Below, one piece after another: positions 58,799 to 64,000 of a stretch of 64,000 nucleotides of DNA (within the stretch, counting starts at the first letter, position 1; the number at the start of each line of letters is the position of its first letter). This DNA is from Granulicoccus phenolivorans DSM 17626 = NBRC 107789 = JCM 15570 (GTDB taxonomy: Bacteria; Actinomycetota; Actinomycetes; Propionibacteriales; Propionibacteriaceae). The translations under genes were made by a program, and so were the position numbers. Under the pieces are notes generated by a model. That model was not told where the DNA came from, searched no databases, and saw nothing but the letters and a program-made list of their open reading frames with translations. The stretch is taken from NCBI RefSeq assembly GCF_000423085.1, contig NZ_AUHH01000010.1, positions 1 to 64,000 of the forward strand, written 5' to 3'.

Positions 58799-59992
58799 TC
58801 ATCGAGTCAGGATGACCGAGGAGCCATGCCCGAACAGGCCCTGGTTCGCGGTGATTCCCACCCTTGCCCCTTCCACCTGCCGGCCTTCGGCCTGACCTCG
58901 AAGCTGCCAGGTCAGTTCGCAGACCTGCGCCAAGGCCTGCGCCGGTACCGCTTCACCGAAGCAGGCGAGACCGCCGGACGGGTTGATCGGGATGCGTCCG
59001 CCGATCGTGGTCTCACCGTCGCGCAGGAGTTGCTCCGCCTCACCGGGCCCGCACAACCGTAGATCCTCCATCCAGTCCAGCTCCAGCGCCGTCGAGAGGT
59101 CGTACACCTCGGCGACGGAGACATCGGCGGGGTCGACGCCCGCCTCCTCGTAGGCTGCTCGGCCGATGGACGCCTTGAACGTGAGCTCGGGTGCCGACAC
59201 GGCATTGGCGGCGTCGGTGGCGATGTTCGGCATGTCCAGGACGGTGTTGGGGAAGGTCGGCGTGACCGTCGACAACCCGCTGACCCGAACCGGATGATCG
59301 GCACCCATCCGCTTCGCGAACTCCGCGGAGGCCACAACGACGGCAGCCGCGCCGTCCGAGGTGGCACAGATGTCCAGCAGGTGCAAGGGGTCGCAGACCA
59401 CCGGACTGGCCAGCACGTCCTCGATCGTCACACTGGAGCGGTAGCGGGCGTTCGGGTTTGTGAGCCCGTGGGCGGCGTTCTTCACCTTGACCCGGGCGAA
59501 GTCCTCCACAGTGGCGCCATAAAGGTCCATCCGCCGGCGTGCGTAGAAGGCGAAGTAGGCAGGGTTGGTGGCCCCGAACAACCGGAACCGGAGCCAGTCC
59601 GGATCATCCCAGCGCTCGCCCGCATTCGGCGCGAGGAATCCCTTGGGCGTGGTGTCGGCTCCTACCACCAGAGCCACCTCGCTCAGCCCTGCCAGGATCC
59701 GGGTGCGCGCAACCTCGAGCGCCTGGGCACCGGTGGCGCACGCTGCGTAGGCGGTCGCGACCCGGGCGCCGTTCCACCCCAAGGCCTGGGCGAAGGTGGA
59801 GCCCGCGACGTAACCGGCATAACCGTTGCGAACGGTCTCACCGCCCACGACGAAGTCGATCTGGCTCCAGGCGACTCCCGCGTCCGCGAGGGCGGCGCGC
59901 GCGGCGTGCAGACCGTACTCGGCGAAGTTCCTGCCCCACTTGCCCCACGGGTGCATGCCCACACCGAGGACGGCGATGTCGTTGGGGTTCAC
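58799..59992 (-). CDS. Thiolase-superfamily lipid-transfer protein, Ltp/SCP-x type (397 aa)
   Basis: Thiolase fold of the non-decarboxylating Ltp group: IAVLGVGMHPWGKWGRNFAEY, nucleophile-region ATAYAACATGAQALEVARTR (Cys present), CDPLHLLDICATSDGAAAVVV, and the C-terminal NPSGGLACFGEAVPAQALAQV and ITANQGLFGHGSSVILT. The second thiolase Cys is replaced, as in Ltp2-type retro-aldolases. GTG 59992 overlaps the DUF35 stop (GTGA). The pair resembles the Ltp2-DUF35 aldolase of steroid side-chain degradation; C-C bond cleavage of a beta-hydroxyacyl-CoA is the likely reaction. Confidence 0.88.
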   Translation of the reverse strand: MNPNDIAVLGVGMHPWGKWGRNFAEYGLHAARAALADAGVAWSQIDFVVGGETVRNGYAGYVAGSTFAQALGWNGARVATAYAACATGAQALEVARTRILAGLSEVALVVGADTTPKGFLAPNAGERWDDPDWLRFRLFGATNPAYFAFYARRRMDLYGATVEDFARVKVKNAAHGLTNPNARYRSSVTIEDVLASPVVCDPLHLLDICATSDGAAAVVVASAEFAKRMGADHPVRVSGLSTVTPTFPNTVLDMPNIATDAANAVSAPELTFKASIGRAAYEEAGVDPADVSVAEVYDLSTALELDWMEDLRLCGPGEAEQLLRDGETTIGGRIPINPSGGLACFGEAVPAQALAQVCELTWQLRGQAEGRQVEGARVGITANQGLFGHGSSVILTR

Positions 59993-60438
59993 TGGTTGTC
60001 TCCGTTCGTCGCAGTGCTGGAGGACACCGGCCTCCAGCGCCAGATGGTTCGGTCGCCGGAGTCGTCCACGTACAAGGTCTCGATGACCAGTTCGACCTCG
60101 GCGCCCACGGCCAGGTCGACCACGCCGTAGCCTTCGGCGACCTGCCCGAGCACCACCAGCCCCTCGGCCAGTTCGACGGCCGCGATCGCGAAGGGCTCGT
60201 ACGGATCCCGGGCCGGCACGTACGGCGCCGGCGGCTGGTACTGCGCATCGGTGTAGGACCAGACCCGACCTCTGCGCGACAACGTGACGGGAGCGAACGA
60301 CGTGCCTTCGCATTGGGGGTTTCGACAGAAGCTCAATCCGGACGGGAAGAACACGGTGCCGCAGGCGTCACACGAGGACCCGATGAGTCCCGGCTCCGGA
60401 TCCTGCGTGAACCAGCCTTCGATTACAGGTGTACCCAC
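59989..60438 (-). CDS. Zn-ribbon OB-fold DUF35 protein (149 aa)
   Basis: N-terminal rubredoxin-like zinc ribbon with Cys23, Cys26, Cys38 and Cys43 (SSCDACGTVFF, FCRNPQCEG), then the OB-fold (GRVWSYTDAQYQPPAPYVPA, PFAIAAVELAEGLVVLGQVA and VELVIETLYVD). DUF35 proteins bind acyl-CoA and partner thiolases or hydratases. It is coupled to the Ltp-type gene by a 4-base overlap and lies behind operator 9. Confidence 0.92.
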   Translation of the reverse strand: MGTPVIEGWFTQDPEPGLIGSSCDACGTVFFPSGLSFCRNPQCEGTSFAPVTLSRRGRVWSYTDAQYQPPAPYVPARDPYEPFAIAAVELAEGLVVLGQVAEGYGVVDLAVGAEVELVIETLYVDDSGDRTIWRWRPVSSSTATNGDNQ

Positions 60439-60514
60439 ATTTCCTCCTGGGCTCGGCTTGGCCGTCGCAGGTCACGACGTCCGGCCACGAAACCGCAGCA
60501 TAGAACATTTTGCC

Positions 60515-60533
60515 CAACCAGTCGATTGGTTTG
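60515..60533. promoter_or_regulatory. Locus operator 9 (CAACCAGTCGATTGGTTTG)
   Basis: Copy of the locus palindrome centred between the divergent DUF35 and kinase genes. On the plus strand TTGCCC precedes it and TGTGAT follows it, so it may overlap the kinase promoter. The kinase start lies only 19 bases downstream. Confidence 0.78.
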
Positions 60534-60551
60534 TGTGATAGCCTTCTCTCC

Positions 60552-61574
60552 ATGTCGCTCCCCGATCTTTCCTGGCTGTCGCTATGGCTTGATGAGGCCG
60601 GCGTCCCGGGGTCCGGGGTGTCGTCCCCCGAACTCCTCGGCGGCGGAACCCAGAACACCATCGTTTCCTTCCACCGCGGCGGACGCCGACTGATTTTCCG
60701 GGCGCCGCCCGCGGCGTCGTCGTACGGCGTCAAGGCCATCGGACGCGAGGACCGGGTCCTGCGGGCCCTGGCGGCCACAAATGTCCCGCACCCGGCCTGG
60801 GTCGCGTCCTGCACCGAACACGAACCTTTCGGTGTGCCCTTCATCGTCATGGCCGCCGTCGACGGCACGACCCCCGCCAGCGAACTCCCGCCGGCCTACC
60901 TGCAGCCGGGGTGGGCCCACGCTTTTGCGCTGTCCATGGTGGACGCGGCCGCATCGATCGGAAGCGTCGACGTCGAGGCCGTCGGGCTCGGCTCGTTCGG
61001 ACGACCCGAGGGCTTCCTCAGTCGCCAGGTCGACCGCTGGGCCGGTCAACTGGACTCCTACCGCAGCTCACCGGGATACGACCCTGCGGAGCTGGGCGAT
61101 GTCGCCGCCGTGGCGGCCTGGATCGGCGCCCACCTGCCCACAACGGCCAGTCCCGGCCTGATGCACGGAGACTTCCATCTCGCGAACGTCATCTGCTCCC
61201 CCACCGAGCCCCGAGTGGCGGCCGTGATCGACTGGGAGCTGTCCACTGTCGGCGATCCGCTGGTCGACCTCGGGTGGCTCCTGGCTACCTGGTCGATCCA
61301 GGACCGGGGCCGGCCGGGCACGGTGGGCACCAAGCCCTGGGTCGATCCGCCGGCCGAGGAGGAACTGGTTGCCCGGTACGCGGAATCGAGTGGGCGCGCC
61401 GTCGACGACGTGCTCTGGTACAAAGTCCTCGCGTGCTACAAGCTCGCCGTCATCCTGGACGGCACACACGCCCGCGCCCTGACCGGGCAGGCAGCTGTCG
61501 CCGTCGGTGACCGCCTGCATGCCAATGCGCAAGGCCTCATCGCGCGAGCGACCCGCTGGCTCAATGAAGCCTGA
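60552..61574 (+). CDS. APH-like phosphotransferase family protein (340 aa)
   Basis: Aminoglycoside-phosphotransferase-type kinase of the ACAD10/LvaA-like group: [22 protein letters not shown] (N-lobe), catalytic loop [11 protein letters not shown] (Asp207, Asn212) and metal-binding [21 protein letters not shown] (Asp227). Homologues phosphorylate 4-hydroxyacyl-CoA in lactone/levulinate and 4-hydroxy fatty acid breakdown. In this locus, with four lactonases, that role is attractive but unproven. No LvaA-like acyl-CoA dehydrogenase is nearby. Confidence 0.9.
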   Translation: MSLPDLSWLSLWLDEAGVPGSGVSSPELLGGGTQNTIVSFHRGGRRLIFRAPPAASSYGVKAIGREDRVLRALAATNVPHPAWVASCTEHEPFGVPFIVMAAVDGTTPASELPPAYLQPGWAHAFALSMVDAAASIGSVDVEAVGLGSFGRPEGFLSRQVDRWAGQLDSYRSSPGYDPAELGDVAAVAAWIGAHLPTTASPGLMHGDFHLANVICSPTEPRVAAVIDWELSTVGDPLVDLGWLLATWSIQDRGRPGTVGTKPWVDPPAEEELVARYAESSGRAVDDVLWYKVLACYKLAVILDGTHARALTGQAAVAVGDRLHANAQGLIARATRWLNEA

Positions 61575-61587
61575 CCCCTGACTGACA

Positions 61588-61616
61588 CGGCCGGCCGTCG
61601 CGATGACGGCCGGCCG
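61588..61616. terminator. Stem-loop terminator
   Basis: 12-bp perfect stem CGGCCGGCCGTC/GACGGCCGGCCG with a 5-base loop, between the convergent kinase and alpha/beta hydrolase genes. Confidence 0.75.
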
Positions 61617-61641
61617 ATCCGGTTCCGGTGGCGGTCGAGAC

Positions 61642-62325
61642 CTACAACGCCATCAGGACGCGCGCCACTCCCGCCGGATTCGACAGGTGCGGCGCGTGGC
61701 CCTCGTCGAGACCGATCACCTCACCGCCCACCTTCTCGGTGCGACGCGCAACCGCGTCGAACCGAATGGCCGGATCACGCCGCCCCAACACCGACACGAA
61801 CCGGATGGGCGGCCACACGGTCAGGGGAAAAGCTTCGGCGAAACTCCCGGTCGGCTGTGTCCGCGCGCTCTCGACCTGCACCGCGTAGACGTCGTCGGGG
61901 ACATCGGCGAAAAGGACGTGCCGCGCCGCGGGACCAAAGGCGACGCCGCCTTCCTCGGTGTCTGAAGCCAGGCTCATCAGCAGTTCCCTGTCGATCTGCT
62001 CCTCGAAGGCCGCGTTCAGTGACCGGTCGAGGAAGGGAACGGTTCCGGCCAGGTTCACGACAGCCCGCGTTGGCCGTTCGGCCCCGACCAGCACGGCTGC
62101 CGCGGATCCGACGCCTGACCACCCGACCACGACCACGTCATCGTTGGTGTCGATCGGCTCCATTTCATTCAGGACGCGGTCGCGATAGTCGAGCAGCGTC
62201 GCTGTCGGATCAACCCCGAGGTCGGGCACCGCAACCGTGTGACCGTGGTTCTCGAGCTGTCGCCGAACACCGTCCCAGCACCACGGGCCACTACCGCCAC
62301 CGTGGATGAGTACGAATCCAGTCAT
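61642..62325 (-). CDS. Alpha/beta hydrolase, MES/EstC-like (227 aa)
   Basis: Short alpha/beta hydrolase: FVLIHGGGSGPWCWDGVRRQL (oxyanion region, H-G-G-G-x-G), nucleophile Ser70 in VGWSGVGSAAAVLV and the base His in LDEGHAPHLSNPAGVARVL. The layout resembles plant methylesterase/hydroxynitrile-lyase-like esterases. GCAGGAA precedes ATG 62325. Operator 10 lies 26 bases upstream. Confidence 0.88.
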   Translation of the reverse strand: MTGFVLIHGGGSGPWCWDGVRRQLENHGHTVAVPDLGVDPTATLLDYRDRVLNEMEPIDTNDDVVVVGWSGVGSAAAVLVGAERPTRAVVNLAGTVPFLDRSLNAAFEEQIDRELLMSLASDTEEGGVAFGPAARHVLFADVPDDVYAVQVESARTQPTGSFAEAFPLTVWPPIRFVSVLGRRDPAIRFDAVARRTEKVGGEVIGLDEGHAPHLSNPAGVARVLMAL

Positions 62326-62350
62326 CAAGTTCCTGCCTTTCCCTTTCACA

Positions 62351-62366
62351 ACCATTCGATTGGTTC
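62351..62366 (-). promoter_or_regulatory. Locus operator 10 (ACCATTCGATTGGTTC)
   Basis: Copy of the locus palindrome, with TTGCAG before and TGAAAG after it on the minus strand, in front of the alpha/beta hydrolase gene. Confidence 0.7.
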
Positions 62367-62403
62367 TGCAACGGCAAGGCGACCCTGACCGTCTCCCCGA
62401 GCG

Positions 62404-62613
62404 TCACTCGACTACCTGAACGACGTCGTCGAAGGTCAGGTTCGACTCCAGCAGGTCACCACGGCGTCCTATGACTCCCGCATGGCGTTGCAGAACCCAT
62501 GCGCGTCGGCGTTGACATCGAGCCGGCTGCGCCTGGCCCGCATACCCGCCACCGTTGACCCGGAATGCCGAGATGTCCTCGGGCAGCAGCGAGACGAGCT
62601 TCCGGGATGCCAC
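62404..62613 (-). pseudogene. Remnant of a NitT/TauT substrate-binding protein
   Basis: Minus-strand fragments match the C-terminal half of the binding protein at 54.5 kb: KLVSLLPEDISAFRVNGGGYA resembles DLVSVLADDVPPFDVNGGGY; in another frame LDVNADAHGFCNAMRES resembles LEHNPDTAKAFCDAMQGTY; the end SNLTFDDVVQVVE resembles SKLTYDDVVHRLG. The order is kept, but there are frameshifts, a stop codon and a large internal deletion. It sits directly between the acyl-CoA synthetase stop and operator 10. Confidence 0.8.
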
Positions 62614-62657
62614 GCGGGCTGTCCCCAGCCCCCACGTGGTCGATGTTGCTGGGGTGG

Positions 62658-64000
62658 TCAGCCCTGCTGGGCCACCCAGGCCTTCAACGCGTTGCGGTGG
62701 TGCTTGCCGAACTCGGTGCGCGGCAGTGCGTCCATGAACAGCACCCGGTCGGGCAGGGTCTCCTTCGGCTGTCCCCGCTCGGACAGGTAGCTGCGCACCT
62801 CCTCGATCGTCGGCCGCTGCGAGCTGACCATAACCACCACCGCAAGCTCACCCAGGCGTTGATCCGGAGCGCTGACCACCGCCACCTCCTCGGCGCCGGG
62901 CATCTCGGTCAGGGTGGTCGCCATCTCGATGGGGTCGATCTGAATCCCGCCGCGGCGGATGATCTCCTTCATCCGACCCGACCAACGGATGTTCCCGTCG
63001 GCGGCGCTGTACACGAGCAGGTCGCCGGTCTTGTAGTAGCCGTCGCGGGTCAGCGCCGCGGCGGTGACCTCGGGCTGCCCGAGGTAGCCAAGGAAGGACG
63101 ACGGGCCACGGCACTCGTATTCCCCCACCTGCCCGGCCGGCAGCACGTTCCCGTCGCCGTCCACGATGCGGAAGTCGATGCCGTCGAACGGCACGCCGTC
63201 CTTCGTGTGCCGGATCGCCTCGGGGTCGTCGATCCGCGAAATGGCGTGCCCCATGCACTCCGACAGGCCGTACACGCGCAGGACGGGGATGCCGTACCGC
63301 TCCTCGGTCTCGCGATACAGGCTGTCGTCCCCGGCGTGGGAGGTCATCAGCCGCATCGAGGCCAGTTGCGCCTCGGCGCCGGCGGGGAGCCGGACCAGGT
63401 CGAACAGGTGGGTGCCGACGGTGATGCAGAACGTCCCACCGAACTCCTGGATCAGTTCGGCGACCGCCTGCACCTTCCATCGGGTCGGGATGACCGATGC
63501 GCCGTACAGCAGGGGCATGTACACCTCGAACAGCGACCCACTCGCGTGCCCGTACGGACCGAACGCCACGTGCACATCATCGGCGGAATACCCGGTCGCC
63601 TTGGCAAAGTGCCGGGCCGAGTAGATCAGCGTCTGCTCGTTGTGCATCACGCTCTTGGGAACGCCGGTGGTCCCGCCGGTGGACAGGACCAGGCAAGGAC
63701 GGCCTGGGTCCCAGGCTCGCTGGTCGATGCCGGCACCGGTATCACTCAACGCTTCCAGGGTCGGGTCCTCGCCGCCGCCGCCGCCGTCTCCACCTTGGAT
63801 GATGAACGAATCGGCACCCACGCGGTCGCGCAACTGCTGCGCCGGTCCCGTCCAGGCTTCCTGCGCCAGCAGGCGGCTCTGGACGATGACGACGCGAGCA
63901 TGGACCCGGTCGGCAATGGTCAGCACGAGATCCGGCGATACCCGGCTCGACAGCGGAGCCACCGCCACTCCGGCGATGGATGCCGCCACGGCCAGCACGA
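62658..64000 (-). CDS. Acyl-CoA synthetase / AMP-dependent ligase (partial, 3' part)
   Basis: ANL superfamily. About 447 residues are visible and the N-terminus lies beyond the window. P-loop LSTGGTTGVPKSVMH, LRVYGLSECMGHAI (A5), YYKTGDLLVY (A7) and GRMKEIIRRGGIQIDP (A8 hinge) are present, as is the adenylation Lys in PRTEFGKHHRNAL. It activates a carboxylic acid as an acyl-CoA, probably the opening step after lactone hydrolysis in this locus. A Gly-rich insert (GGDGGGGGEDP) is unusual. The decayed binding-protein fragment follows it. Confidence 0.92.
   Translation of the reverse strand, partial: VLAVAASIAGVAVAPLSSRVSPDLVLTIADRVHARVVIVQSRLLAQEAWTGPAQQLRDRVGADSFIIQGGDGGGGGEDPTLEALSDTGAGIDQRAWDPGRPCLVLSTGGTTGVPKSVMHNEQTLIYSARHFAKATGYSADDVHVAFGPYGHASGSLFEVYMPLLYGASVIPTRWKVQAVAELIQEFGGTFCITVGTHLFDLVRLPAGAEAQLASMRLMTSHAGDDSLYRETEERYGIPVLRVYGLSECMGHAISRIDDPEAIRHTKDGVPFDGIDFRIVDGDGNVLPAGQVGEYECRGPSSFLGYLGQPEVTAAALTRDGYYKTGDLLVYSAADGNIRWSGRMKEIIRRGGIQIDPIEMATTLTEMPGAEEVAVVSAPDQRLGELAVVVMVSSQRPTIEEVRSYLSERGQPKETLPDRVLFMDALPRTEFGKHHRNALKAWVAQQG

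Overview
The window is GC-rich, densely coded DNA on both strands with many GTG starts, and fits an actinobacterium. Lineage cues are a PAC2-family proteasome chaperone homologue, two probable F420-dependent oxidoreductases, a mycofactocin-coupled dehydrogenase, a stand-alone LigD-type polymerase domain, a dodecin and a Streptomyces-like PHO box. A member of the Propionibacteriales is my guess from gene style only. I saw no rRNA, tRNA or CRISPR array.

Layout. (1) 1-4.1 kb is mobile DNA: the end of an IS3-family element, then a minus-strand module of a tyrosine recombinase, a 47-aa ORF carrying a second recombinase tyrosine box, an XRE-type HTH protein and a zinc-ribbon recombinase-like protein, with palindromes upstream. 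(2) 4.1-13.5 kb holds an SRPBCC protein, a YczE/YitT-like membrane protein, a phospholipase D/cardiolipin synthase-like enzyme, a translationally coupled DUF262-HipA kinase pair, dodecin, a luciferase-like oxidoreductase and an MFS exporter. (3) 13.5-16.4 kb is a small meta-cleavage locus (extradiol dioxygenase plus C-C hydrolase) beside a frameshifted IclR regulator; three identical 11-bp palindromes mark its promoters. (4) 16.5-41.3 kb is mostly single-gene housekeeping and accessory material: multicopper oxidase, MetX-like hydrolase, tandem carboxymuconolactone decarboxylase-like protein, siderophore-interacting protein, SelO, FUSC, LigD polymerase domain, Nudix proteins, glutathione peroxidase, PhoX behind a PHO box, GtrA, PAC2 and a TrpXYZ-like ABC transporter. 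It also contains a decayed serine hydrolase. (5) 41.5-64 kb is one large catabolic locus.

The catabolic locus encodes a thiolase, aldehyde dehydrogenase, mycofactocin-coupled SDR, NTF2-like protein, four SMP-30/gluconolactonase paralogues, a DegT-fold enzyme whose PLP lysine is replaced by histidine (as in the ColD/E1 3-dehydratases), two more SDRs, a VOC protein, a NitT/TauT-type ABC importer, PdxS (PLP synthase), a TetR regulator, an Ltp-type thiolase with a DUF35 partner, an APH-like kinase, an alpha/beta hydrolase and an acyl-CoA synthetase running off the window. Variants of one palindrome, about ACCAGTCGRTTGGTTG (core CCAAYCGRTTGG), recur at about ten places, almost all in promoter positions, so the locus looks like a single TetR-controlled regulon. 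My inference is that it imports and degrades a lactone-forming, possibly deoxygenated polyol or alicyclic acid via CoA thioesters. The substrate cannot be read from sequence. A decayed second copy of the transporter's binding protein lies at the far end of the locus.
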